NCBI GenBank assembly: GCA_963838835.1
Contig: CAWITA010000014.1
Coordinates: forward strand, 1-64,000
Source of the DNA: Bog-473 sp963838835
GTDB lineage: Bacteria; Actinomycetota; Acidimicrobiia; Acidimicrobiales; RAAP-2
Direction of reading: 5' to 3'
Length of the DNA stretch: 64,000 nucleotides
The stretch's first letter is position 1, and each line of letters opens with the position of its first letter. The notes beneath the pieces were generated by a model. It did no database searches and was not told the DNA's origin. It saw only the letters and a list, made by a program, of their open reading frames with translations. Below are positions 1 through 9,286 of the stretch, one piece after another. Position numbers and translations under genes: made by a program.

Positions 1-369
1 AAGTGTCGCAAACGTCGCCGAGCTTTCATAGGTCGAACCACCTATCCCCTCGTCGTCAACTCGAGTCAGCAGCATCACAACGTGCCAAACTGTGTCGGCG
101 CAAGGCACCAAGAACACGTTCTCGAAAGATTTGCTCGCCGGTATACCAGTCCAAGAGTGCGTTCGCTAAATGGCCGCCCGTAGTACGCAGCCGGCCACCT
201 GTGCCGCCACTATTCTCGCCACCTGCCGTCGTGATCTCGCACATCGCTCAAAGACATGTTGCTCCGATGCGTTTGCACAATGTCCGAGAATGTTGGAATA
301 ACTGATCGTGATGTACCGCCACGCAGGGACGTTGATACCGCCGCCACCCGGGCAAGTGGTCGGGTTCGG
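1..369. other. no recognisable gene
   Basis: All frames are short and none resembles a family I recognise. The stretch precedes a decayed PQQ-propeller fragment and is probably degenerate accessory DNA. Confidence 0.5.
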
Positions 370-739
370 GATTCACCCCTTTGGGTCGGCGAGTTTGGGG
401 GTGGGGGAATAACTGGGGTCGCCGTCGACCAAGGACTCCTCTTTGCTGACTCCGCTGACGGATAGCCCTATGTCTTCGGGGCGAATCGGCCGCGGAGCGC
501 CCAGTTGCATCCGCTGTGGAAGGGCGAGGTCACTTCGGCGTCCGACGCCCATGCAAGGAGCATCGTTGTCGCTGGGGGAATCGTCTATGCCGGGAACCAG
601 AACTAAACGCGAGGGCGTTCCGTATTACAGGTTGTGGGGAAGCGAAGCGTTATGTCAGCCACCATGGAGATTCAACACTGGCGATATTGGCGGGTCGAAG
701 ATCGCTGTCGACTACGAAACTCTGAGCCAAGTTCATTGA
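370..739 (+). pseudogene. remnant of a PQQ-like beta-propeller protein
   Basis: Reading through a TAG at 463-465 and changing frame about twice gives blade-like segments: 'GITGVAVDQGLLFADS', then 'SIVVAGGIVYAGNQN', then 'KRYVSHHGDSTLAI' and 'SKIAVDYETLSQVH'. The pattern of a tryptophan, then A-V-x-x-G-hydrophobic-V/L-Y/F, then D-G is typical of PQQ/WD40-like propeller repeats and matches repeats in the larger gene downstream, for example 'PAIDQGLIYCGDKDG'. It looks like the tail of a tandem paralogue that has lost its N-terminus and carries at least one stop and two frameshifts. The family call is by eye, so the exact extent is uncertain. Confidence 0.5.
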
Positions 740-961
740 AGGAACCTGAGTACGACCACGTCTTTCGGTTAGTCCAACATTGAGAGGGCAGGATGAGCTA
801 TGTGTCGACAGTGGGCAACGGTTTGTCCTTCCGTTGTTGGTGTTTCATCCGACCAACGTCTGCTTTACCCGGCAACAAGGCGAGTGCTACGGTCCGGTCC
901 GCGTGTTCGTCGGAGACCCATCCGATCAGCGCATCCGGAAGTTCCGGCAGAGGGGGCAAGC

Positions 962-3900
962 ATGCGACGGTTCTTTCTGATCGCTGTGGCGACGGTGACG
1001 CCGGTAACGGTGTCGGTGCTTGCCTCGAGCGCCGGGGCCCTTGCGGGCGGACTCGCCGTCCAGGTCACTCTTCCGCCGGTGTCCACCTATACGTGGCCGG
1101 AGTTCGGCGATAGCCCGAATCTGGCCGGTCTGAGCGCCGATCCGACGATTTCGACCACCAACGCATCGACCCTCGGCGTCACCTGGATGGGATCCCCTAG
1201 GGCCGGCGCTCGACTCCCCGATGGCCGCCTACGATTCCACGACCTCGGGGGTGCTGGCCTACGTGGGCGGCTTCAACGGCTTCTTCGAAGCGGTCAACGT
1301 CAGCACGGGCACGGTTCTCTGGTCCGACGTGTTCGGCCACCCGATTACCAGCAGCGCACTCGTCGAGAACGGGAGCGTGTGGATCGCGCCCTCGGGGGCG
1401 AACCGGATCTACAAGCTGAATGGCACAACCGGCGCTGTGGAATGCACAGGTTCGATCACGGGAACCGTTCTCTCGACCCCCACCATCGGCACGCCGCCCG
1501 GCGGGAAGAAGTCGGTCTATTTCGCCGCTCTCGATTCTCACGGCAACACCGGTCCGGTCGAGGCAGTGAGCGAGAGTAACTGCTCAATGGAGTGGACGTG
1601 GACGAGATCTGTGCGGACGTCGAGCGTGGGTATCTGGGATCCCCTCAGCTATGCCGTCGACGCCCACGGCACGGGGCTCGTGTTGCTCGGCACTGCCGAC
1701 CCCGACTCGACCGTGTACGCCGTCAATGCGATCACCGGCAAGACGGTGTGGGACGACGAGACCTACACCTCGGGGGACAGAGGACTGGGACGTCGGCGCA
1801 GGTGTCGATGATGCGTGCCCGGCGTGAACGGTTTCGGCGGGAAGGGGCCGCGTACGTCTGAGGGCAAGGATGGGTACCTCTACGCCCTCGACCTCACCAC
1901 CGGTGCACTGCTCTGGCAGTTCAACTTTGGGGGCAACGGACCGGGGCTACCAGCCCATACCACCAACGCCCTCGCGGCCCCCGGCCCTCGCAGGGAACCT
2001 CCTGGTGTTCGGCGACAACCAGGGCGTCTACGGCGTCGACGCCACGACCGGCACGCAGAAGTGGTTCGTGGGCAACAAGGGGGTCATCGATGCGTCGGCG
2101 ACCATCGTCGGTCCCATTGGGAAGCGGGTCGCCGTCTTCGGCGACCTGAACGGCGTGTTCCATGTCATCGCTGTGAGCACGGGCAAGTCCCTCTACACCT
2201 ACCAGACGGGCAACGTCATCACATCGTCGGCGGCCGACGTGGACGGCCATCTCGTGGTGGCCTCCGACGACGGGTTCCTCTACGACTTCGGTCTGGCAGG
2301 GGGCACGGCTCCCGCGCCCAGCGGCTCCATCACGTCGCCTGGCGCCGGCGCGACGCTGGCCAACCCGGACGGCGCGGACATCACCATCACGGGGACGGCC
2401 TCCAGCCCCGACGGCGTCGGGGCCGTCGACGTCGAATTGCAGATGAACGGCTCCGTTGGTCCTTGGTACCAGCCTGCGAGTGGCAACTTCGGTCCGGGAC
2501 TCATGTTCGGTCAAGCCACGCTGGCCGACCCGGGCGCCACCACCACCACGTGGCAGTACGCGGTGCCGGTGCCGGAGTACGCCGCCACCTACACCGCACT
2601 GGCCTTCGCCGTGGGGACCAACGGCATCGCCGACGCCACCGCGTATTCGAGCGCGAGCAATGCCGACGCGGTGGCCTTCAACGTGCAGTCCGTCCCTAAT
2701 ACTCCGGTCGTGACCGTGACACCGGCCCGGGTCCCCCCGGGCGACCCGGTGTCCCTTCGTTCGACTGGGTTCACTGCAGGTGAGACCGTCGCCTTCTCCT
2801 TGAACACTTCGACAGGAACCGTCACGTTGGCCAGCACCACGGCGAGCGGATCGGGGACGGTCGGCCCGGTGGACGCTGCCATCCCCACGACGGCACCCTT
2901 CGGAACCGATGCCGTCTACGCAACCGGTGCCACGTCGGGAGATCTCACGAGCGGGTCGGTGTACGTGTCCAACGACGATCCGCAGTTCGGGTACGGCCCC
3001 TTGCACCAGGGCTTCGAGACAAACGACAACGTCATCGCCCAATACCAAGGTGTCGCCACCAAGCTCTCCCAGGGTTGGTCTTTCGCGGGTCAGGGTGCGT
3101 TCGACACCACCCCCGCTATCGATCAGGGTCTCATCTACTGCGGCGACAAGGACGGCAACTTCTATGCCGTCGACGAGGCGTCCGGAGCGTTGGTCTGGAG
3201 GGTCAACACCGTCAACGCAATCGAGTCCGATCCCGCAGTAGACGATGGGCTCGTCTTCTATGGCGGCGACGGTGGCGACCTCCATGCCGACAACGCCACC
3301 ACCGGGACCAGCGTCTGGAGGACGAACATCGGCGGCGAGGTGTCGTCCCCGACGGTGGCCGGCGGTGTCGTCTACGTCGGGACCTCCCAGGGGAACCTGG
3401 TGGCCATGAACGAGTTGACCGGCAAGGTTGAGTGGCCCGATGCCATCGGAGGGATTATCACGAGCGCGCCCGCCGTGGACACGACTGCCGGCCTGGTTGT
3501 CGTGACCAGCAGCAGCGGGGTGGTCGAGGCCGTAAGTGCGTCGACGGGGAAGCCCAAGTGGACCGACTCGCTCGGGTCGGCAGTGACCGGGCCCATGATC
3601 GATGCGGGCGGGGTCTACGTGGCCACCGCCGGCGGAGGGGTGTTCGGATTGGACGAGACGAGCGGCGCGACATTGTGGCCCAAGACCGTGACCGTCAACA
3701 ACGCCGTCACGGCCGCTCCCATCCTCGCCTTCGGTCGAGTGGCCGTCGGAGACTCTGGTGGAGACGTCAGCTACTTCGACCCCTCGACCGGCAAGCTGGA
3801 GAGCACCGAGACTCAGTTCGGATACGCCATCACCGGTCTCTCGTTCACCGGATCGGACATCATGCTGACATCGAGCACGGGCAACCTCGGGATGATTCAG

Positions 3901-4047
3901 GGTGAGTCGTACACGCTCATGAGCTGGAAGCACAGTGCAACCGCGGGGTATGCCTCACCTGCGGTCATGCTCAACGGGGACATGTTCGTTCTCGGCGAGG
4001 ACGGCTCCCTCCGTGCCTTCACCACTCCTAACCGCCCGATCGAATGA
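962..4047 (+). pseudogene. secreted PQQ-like beta-propeller protein, multiply frameshifted
   Basis: The start at 962 gives a signal peptide (MRRFF, hydrophobic core, cleavage near AGALA). Four frame changes are needed for the full product of about 1,020 residues: one extra G in GGG 1189-1191, one near the G run around 1775, one near 1815, and one between about 1925 and 1975. From 1870 one frame stays open to 4047. N-terminal propeller blades ('LYALDLTTGALLWQF') are followed by an Ig-like section about 2310-2690 and a second propeller from about 3000, with repeats such as 'FYAVDEASGALVWRVN' and 'SPTVAGGVVYVGTSQG'. Proteins of this kind are exported and bind ligands or partners. Some members are quinoprotein dehydrogenases, but I see no evidence for a particular enzyme. 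Repeated indels suggest decay, although sequencing errors would look the same. Confidence 0.75.
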
Positions 4048-4204
4048 AACACACGTCTGTCGAGGCTGTCCCTGCGCCCACCCAAGACCCGTGTAGCCCT
4101 CCATCCAGTAAAATCCGAACGCGTCGTCCCGGAACCTCCGAGGTGAGGGTTCACCAGCGTCGTCGGCGAACAAGACGCCTCGGGGAGAGAGAGACTGCAA
4201 AGAA

Positions 4205-5360
4205 GTGGGCCTTGCTTGCGGGACGTATGCCTTCTGTGACACCGATTCAATGGCCATCGTCGCCACAGCCGGAGGCGGGTTTGTGCCCTGCCCTGGTGGA
4301 ACGATCGAAGGGCCCGATGGCCGGAACGTCCGGGCGCTTTCGTTTGCCCAGGTGGACGAGATTCGTCAGCGCATCAACACTCTTAACCCCTACGACCCCG
4401 GCGTCGTCCCCGACATCTTGAAGCTCGAAGCACAGAGCTGGTGCTGCTCGATCTCGGCCAAGCGCTACGCCCTCTTCCGGTTCGAAGACGATGGTTAAAC
4501 CGCTCCTCCTCGACGGCGACAAGGCCCCGTCCGAGCACGGCCTCGGCCAGTACCTCGACCCGAGTGGCCCGGTCTCGGAATCGAAGGCGTGGATCGCCGA
4601 GCTGTGGATGACGATCCTCCGGCGAGCCCTCGGCCTTTTCAGCGAGGAGCCCACCTGGTTCCAGCGGCCCACGATGCTGCGGAGCACCGTGACGTCGGTT
4701 GCCGAACTCCGGGTCTTCGAGACCCACAACGCCGGGCGGGACTACCAACAGCGGATCTCCCCGTTCAACTTCTTCATCTCGGCCGCCGGGGCAAAGCCCC
4801 CTGCCGGAATGGAACTGCATGGATCTTTCCGCCTGATCGCTCCGTGGGAACCCGACGCTTCCAGGTGGCACGGTCTCGACTTCTCTGACGCCCACCATCC
4901 GTCGCTCGGCCCCTTCCGAATCTCTATTCGCCCCGACCGACCTGGATTGGCCAAGGTCGAGACCTTTTCGGACATGGCGGCGAAGTACGGAACGCATCCC
5001 GAGTTCAAGAGCTGCGATGCCAAAGGGCAGCCATGCAGCCGGGCGACCGTTGGACTGCTCCAACGACGACGGGTCACCGTGGGGCGCATTGTCCTGATCG
5101 GCAAGGAGTCAAACCAGTTGGAAGAGCGGGAGGCCGGCAAGCTGAGTCGACAGGACGCTGATCAGTGGCTCACGACGTACGAAGACCATGACGAGTGGTA
5201 CCGGGTTGTGTTGCCGGCCCTAAAGTTGAAGGATATTGCAGTCGTCGCCCTCGCTGCGGGCCTTAGCGAGCGCCGGGTCAGGGACATTCTCACCGGTCGT
5301 GTCTTGCCTCACCGGTCCAATCGCGAGCCATTGCGAGCACTCGTGGTCGAGCAGTCCTAG
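4205..5360 (+). pseudogene. C-terminal half of a family-B DNA polymerase-like protein, frameshifted
   Basis: The first frame (4205-4498) carries 'YAFCDTDSMAIV', which matches polymerase-B motif C (YxDTDS), and ends with 'ISAKRYALFRFEDDG' before TAA. The next frame opens at 4491 and continues colinearly with 'KAPSEHGLGQYLDPSG', 'PFNFFISAAG', 'CSRATVGLLQRR' and 'VGRIVLIGKESNQLEE'. It ends in a helix-turn-helix-like tail (about 5215-5330, 'LSERRVRDILTGR'). From memory this matches a family of uncharacterised actinobacterial and chloroflexal proteins with a polymerase palm and a C-terminal HTH. The exonuclease domain, motifs A and B and the fingers are absent upstream, so it is a fragment. One frameshift lies at about 4490-4498, and residues before 'SWCCSISAKRY' seem deleted. 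It directly follows another broken gene, consistent with island decay. Confidence 0.6.
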
Positions 5361-5436
5361 ACCGCCCCCTATCCGCCGGCGTTCTGGGACATCCCATCCC
5401 CTATTCACAGCAGGCGGTACGCCACATACTTGAACA

Positions 5437-5787
5437 ATGGCAACTGAACACGGCAATGACCGACGGCGGGTCAAACTTCGAGAGGAACGCGAAGGTCCCG
5501 ACTCACGATTCCTCGAGGCGTACGTGGACGACCAGGGGAACTTGCACATCGACGGACAGGATCTGGGGCCGAAGACCGCTCCTGTCAGTGACGACGGTGA
5601 GTACAAGTGGTTCAAGACCGTCAGGGCCGAGGACGTGCCCAAAGTGGTGACTCTGCTGGGAGGTCGCACTGAGGACGACGTGCTTGATCTGTTGGAGGCC
5701 CGCTACTGCGGTGCGGCGTCATACGAACTAGAGAAGAGGTTGCGGGAGAGCGACATCGAGGTCAAGACGTTTACTTGGGGCGGCTGA
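5437..5787 (+). CDS. hypothetical protein, 116 aa
   Basis: This is a small acidic and basic soluble protein without signal peptide or membrane segment. The N-terminal third is strongly charged (RRRVKLREERE). A central section, 'DDQGNLHIDGQDLGP', resembles a short beta-hairpin domain and is followed by a helical C-terminal half containing 'ELEKRLRESDIEVKTFTWGG'. I do not recognise a catalytic motif. The start ATG at 5437 follows 76 bases of intergenic DNA after the polymerase-like fragment. The codon pattern is GC-rich at third positions across the whole frame, which supports real coding. It stands alone, converging on the minus-strand gene that ends at 5857. Confidence 0.6.
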   Translation: MATEHGNDRRRVKLREEREGPDSRFLEAYVDDQGNLHIDGQDLGPKTAPVSDDGEYKWFKTVRAEDVPKVVTLLGGRTEDDVLDLLEARYCGAASYELEKRLRESDIEVKTFTWGG

Positions 5788-5856
5788 GACTGCAGCAGGG
5801 GCTGTCGTGTTCCGCGGGACCGCTCCTTTAGGTCATCCCACTCCCGGCGGTAGGGG

Positions 5857-6396
5857 CTAGTCGTCAGGTGGCGGAAGCGGGATTTTGGAGCCTTGTGCAT
5901 AGCGTTCAGCTTCGCCGTCTCGACCTGTGACGAAGGGTGCGTAGCCAGGTTCAACGTCCTCGATGCTGATGTCAGAGAAGACCAACCGAATCTCGTGAGC
6001 GTTGGCCTCAATCTGGACCTCCCAGAACGGGATCCCGACCTGCTCTTGCCAGTACTTGGCCCGTTCAGAATCTCGGACGATCGTCCCACCGGGGTACACC
6101 TCCTGCCCCCGAACGCCCCAGACGTAGCGTGCGGAATCCCAGGTAACGCTGGCCTCCTCAACCAGGTCGTCGGATAGCGACCGAGACCACACATCGGGAC
6201 GAACGTGGGACCGCACGGTGGCCTCGGTGCAGAACCGAAAGCGGAACCGTCGGTGACGTGGATTCAGACCGGAGGCCGGATCGACTGACTCGTAGATGAT
6301 GAGGTCGTAGTCCCGCATGAACGACGTGTAGCCGTGGAAGACCAGTTGACAGTCGAAAAGCTCGCCCAGGATGGCGTTCAACTCGGCTTCGGTCAC
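5857..6396 (-). CDS. YxiG-like protein, 179 aa
   Basis: The protein contains 'LVFHGYTSFMRDYDLIIY' near residues 18-35 and 'FWEVQIEANAHEIRLVFSD' near 125-143. From memory both resemble YxiG-like proteins of actinobacteria, a family without a proven role; Bacillus yxiG lies in a toxin-immunity region. There is no signal peptide or membrane segment, so it should be cytoplasmic. Conserved aromatic residues (WDSARYVWGVRGQEVYPGG) suggest a compact alpha/beta fold. It is a single gene with no visible toxin partner next to it, so an immunity role cannot be inferred from this locus. Family assignment is moderate and function is unknown. Confidence 0.6.
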   Translation of the reverse strand: MTEAELNAILGELFDCQLVFHGYTSFMRDYDLIIYESVDPASGLNPRHRRFRFRFCTEATVRSHVRPDVWSRSLSDDLVEEASVTWDSARYVWGVRGQEVYPGGTIVRDSERAKYWQEQVGIPFWEVQIEANAHEIRLVFSDISIEDVEPGYAPFVTGRDGEAERYAQGSKIPLPPPDD

Positions 6397-6763
6397 GAGC
6401 TGACTTTACGAGATGGCCGTTAGAACGCCCGATATTGCATGGAGAGTGGGTGTCCCCAAGGTGCAGGGTGGCACCCCTACCCGGCAGCGAGGATCGTACT
6501 GGGATACCCGAACCTCCGTCGGTATCGGCATGTACAGCGCGGCCTTGGTCACTCTGGCCGGTTTCTAGGCACTCGGAGAAACCTGGCCTGGATTGCGACT
6601 ACACGGTTGTCGTCGGTCGGCAGGCTGGTGCCCACCATGTGCGACGCCATGGGCTTGGTCAAACCTTTCCAGTCAATAGCTGCCCAGCCGGGGTAGTTGC
6701 CATCGGTACTGACGGAGATGGGCCTTTCTCACTTAAATCTCAGGGTAGTTCCAGCCATATCAC
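6397..6763. other. no recognisable gene
   Basis: Only short unrelated frames occur here. Nothing was recognised before the conserved leader that starts near 6764. Confidence 0.5.
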
Positions 6764-6911
6764 AGTTGGTGAGGGACCGTTTGGCCTCAATGTTGTTGGT
6801 CCGTTGCGTTGGTCCGCAATCCGTGTTAGGAGAGAAGCCTCGTCTTGTTGGTGGGGGTGTGGCTGAAAAGAGCAGCCTGGGCTTGCGCCCGATAAACACG
6901 AAAGAACAGAG
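6764..6911 (+). promoter_or_regulatory. conserved leader, copy A
   Basis: This segment aligns with 7723-7860. Shared blocks include CCGTTTGGCCTCA (6777) against CCGTTTAGCCTCA (7737), CGTGTTAGGAG (6822 and 7782), and GCCCGATA followed by ACGAA (6887 and 7838). The first two blocks are exactly 45 nt apart in both copies. Both copies precede a gene for a small secreted protein. This may be a cis-acting RNA or a duplicated promoter region. I could not match it to a known riboswitch class. Confidence 0.45.
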
Positions 6912-7013
6912 ATGAGACATGGGGTGGTCAGCAAAATTGGGCAGCGCGTCGCGGTCGCCGGTGTTGGCGTGAACCGGCGTGGTACACGGTCCTACACAGG
7001 GGAGAGACGCGCC

Positions 7014-7622
7014 ATGAAGATCCGCATTGCCAAGATCTCACTCGCCTCAGTGCTGTTGGCGTCGATCCTAGGCATGGTCGGCACTGAATCTGCAGGTGCC
7101 ACGACCGTCGTGCGCTACGCTGCGTACCCCTACAATCTGAGCGGCTACGTCTACCCCGAAGTACCGCAGTTCACTTGCCGGGATTACAACGGATTGCCAG
7201 TGTCCGGGGTGAATTCGTTCTACGTGTACGCCCCTTCGGGTCTCGGAGTGGTGGTCCCGGCGATCACCGTCGAAACCTATTTCTGGAATGGTGTTTACTT
7301 AGCTGGCGAAAACTCCAACAGCGCGAACGCAATCGGGATAAACGAAATTGATATGCACCCCGGGAGTGGATGGAGACAGACCTCCTCGGGGTCTTGGTAC
7401 GTAACGATTCCGGGCCACAATATTTCGCCGGGGCACGGCTGGTATTTTGTGCGAATCCAGGTCCAGTGGTGGTCCGCACCCGACGGCGTGGGTTGGAGCC
7501 CTCAGAGCAAAGTTCTCGACGTGGATTACATCGAACCGACGGCGGCGACCGACTACGCCGATTCCGCCCCCTACACCTACTCCCACTACGTTATTGACGG
7601 CCATCAGGTGTGCTACATGTGA
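7014..7622 (+). CDS. small secreted protein, 202 aa
   Basis: The ATG at 7014 is preceded by a purine-rich GGGGAGAGA and opens a signal peptide (KIRIAKISLASVLLASILG, cleavage near AGA). The mature part is rich in Tyr, Ser, Gly and Trp and has few charged residues, which suits an exported beta-rich protein. Two cysteines (in 'FTCRDYNG' and near the C-terminus in 'HQVCYM') could form a disulphide. No enzyme motif is visible. An in-frame ATG at 6912 lies directly after the conserved leader and would add 34 residues, but that extension would bury the signal peptide, so 7014 is preferred. The next gene, also secreted, has a related leader. Function is unknown. Confidence 0.65.
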   Translation: MKIRIAKISLASVLLASILGMVGTESAGATTVVRYAAYPYNLSGYVYPEVPQFTCRDYNGLPVSGVNSFYVYAPSGLGVVVPAITVETYFWNGVYLAGENSNSANAIGINEIDMHPGSGWRQTSSGSWYVTIPGHNISPGHGWYFVRIQVQWWSAPDGVGWSPQSKVLDVDYIEPTAATDYADSAPYTYSHYVIDGHQVCYM

Positions 7623-7722
7623 CGGCTCTCGACCTGCCATGCCAACGCGAGGTAGGCAGCTGGCTGCTGAAATGCGGTAGTTGGCGGGCTTCTCATTCGA
7701 CCCCCAGGGTCTTTTCAGTGCT

Positions 7723-7860
7723 CAGCTGAGAGGGGGCCGTTTAGCCTCATTCTGGTTGGCAGGTTGTCTGATTACCTCGCTCGTGTTAGGAGGGAGAAGT
7801 GTTGGGGGTGTTGATTGCAGGAGGGGCCGGGCTGATCGCCCGATAGAGACGAAGGAGCCA
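7723..7860 (+). promoter_or_regulatory. conserved leader, copy B
   Basis: This is the second copy of the leader described at 6764-6911. It ends with AAGGAG, a good ribosome-binding site, just before the ATG codons at 7861 and 7866. The 3' part (GGGCTGATCGCCCGATAG) can form a short GGGC/GCCC hairpin next to the ribosome-binding site, a layout compatible with translational control. Confidence 0.45.
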
Positions 7861-7865
7861 ATGCG

Positions 7866-8339
7866 ATGTTATTTCGGTCCAGGGGCCGAGCCGTCTTGCT
7901 TTCCCTACTTCTCGGTTCGATAGGCGTTCTCGCGGCTCCGTCCAGCGCAGCACTCGCGGCCGGCGCCTCTACGGGTACGACCCCCTTCGGCGTCATCACC
8001 CCAAACCCGTGTAACGGAACGAGTGTGAAGCTCGCGGGCACGCTTCACTCCGTGAGCCACTTCGTTACGTCAGGTTTGGGGTTCCACGTGGACGAGCAGC
8101 TGTCAGCTCATCTGTCGGGTGTGGGTAGTGATGGAACCGCCTACTCCTCGTCGGCCTTCGAGCGTTTTGGTCTGAACGCAACCAAGGGCGGCGAGATCTC
8201 GAGTCCTCTTTCGGAGCTAATAATCAGTCACGGAAAGTCCCCGAATTTCAGACTTCATGAGGTCGTGCACCTCACAATCAACGCTAACGGGGTCCTGACG
8301 GCAGTGGTCGCCAACTTCACAGCCACCTGCTCACCGTAG
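7866..8339 (+). CDS. small secreted protein, 157 aa
   Basis: The start gives a clear signal peptide (MLFRSRGRAVLLSLLLGSIG, then AAPSSAALA). The mature domain of about 125 residues has two cysteines, in 'TPNPCNGTSV' and at the extreme C-terminus 'TATCSP', plus an alternating hydrophobic pattern suggesting a beta-sandwich ('EVVHLTINANGVLTAVVANF'). There is no catalytic signature. The ATG at 7866 sits five bases after another ATG in a different frame (7861), and AAGGAG is about 8 bases upstream. With the previous gene it forms a pair of small exported proteins behind related leaders, which suggests shared control. Function is unknown. Confidence 0.65.
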   Translation: MLFRSRGRAVLLSLLLGSIGVLAAPSSAALAAGASTGTTPFGVITPNPCNGTSVKLAGTLHSVSHFVTSGLGFHVDEQLSAHLSGVGSDGTAYSSSAFERFGLNATKGGEISSPLSELIISHGKSPNFRLHEVVHLTINANGVLTAVVANFTATCSP

Positions 8340-8664
8340 ATATCGGGCGCCCTGGCGCCAACGAATAACTCCACTCCAAAAGGTCCAGTCTGCCCCTGGC
8401 CCGTCTGCTAGGAGGGGTTCACCCCATTCCGGTGGCACCCAGCGTGTCGTCGCAACGGCTTCGAGCATTTGTGGCGTAGCCCGAACGTGACGAAGTGGGC
8501 TGCCCCCCTAGCGATCGGCTACAACCGCTGGCCACGGTGGGGGCCAGGTCCATAGTCGAGAGCCCGCCCAGGGTGGACGTTTCGGGCAGCCCTATCACCT
8601 ATCCCCTCGGGGTGCCGCGGCATGCTGAGCCTCACCCTGACGGACGAGCACAGGAGGACAACCC
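8340..8664. other. no recognisable gene
   Basis: No convincing coding frame or structured element was seen. The 3' end carries the ribosome-binding site AGGAGG of the next gene. Confidence 0.5.
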
Positions 8665-9106
8665 ATGTCGCCTATTCGGAGCTTCGATCACGTCGGCATC
8701 ACGGTCGCGGACATCGACACGGTGACCGGCTTCTTCGCCGGACTGGGTTTCGAAACTGAGTGCCGGAGGACGCTTGACTGCGAGTTCTTGGACACCGTCA
8801 TTGGCATGCCCAATTCCCTCACCGAGCTCGTCATGCTGCGGCCGCCGGACGGAGGAACCGGTCTAGAACTGGCGAGCTTCATCCGCCCCAACCATGAAGC
8901 CGGATCGCCTGACGCCATGGCCAACGAGCTGGGGCTGCGCAGCGTGGCGTTCGAAGTGGACGACCTTGAGGGGGTCCTCGACCGACTCGCGGCGGGACGG
9001 CTACCACCCCGTCGGCGGCGTAGGTCAGCACGAAGGCGTCTGGCGCATGGCGTCTGTGCGCGGACCCGAGGGGATCATCGTGTCCTTGGCCCAACGAATC
9101 GACTGA
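8665..9106 (+). pseudogene. VOC-family (glyoxalase/dioxygenase fold) protein, frameshifted
   Basis: The N-terminal 'SFDHVGITVADIDTVTGFF' and 'GLRSVAFEVDDLEGVLDRLA' are typical of vicinal-oxygen-chelate proteins, which bind a metal and act as lyases, dioxygenases or antibiotic-binding proteins. The frame breaks after 'DRLAA': removing one G from GGG at 8994-8996 restores 'DGYHPVGGVGQHEGVWRM' and the C-terminal 'VRGPEGIIVSLAQRID', the expected end of the fold. The repaired protein has about 146 residues. ATG 8665 follows AGGAGG at good spacing. It is a single gene and its substrate cannot be predicted. The one-base insertion in a G run could be a mutation or a sequencing error. Confidence 0.75.
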
Positions 9107-9286
9107 TCCTCGCCCATAGAAGGCGCCCGTAAGTTCCGGTTCGGCGGCCCTTATCAGGAAGGAAGGTGTCGCTTATGTGGCATGACTAACCGTGCGACCG
9201 ATATTCCCGAGATCGCTAGACGTCAGCGAGCAGAGGTGGCCATTAGCCAAGGCGGAATACGTGCCATAAGGGCACGGTCGCTTACG

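Noticed and set aside
1921..3933. Minus-strand open frame of 670 codons opposite the PQQ propeller gene
   Set aside because: The plus strand has clear propeller repeats and a signal peptide; the antisense frame has no recognisable domain.
6764..7860. Assignment of the shared leader to a known riboswitch class
   Set aside because: The hallmark sequences of c-di-GMP, c-di-AMP, cobalamin and TPP riboswitches, as I remember them, are absent.
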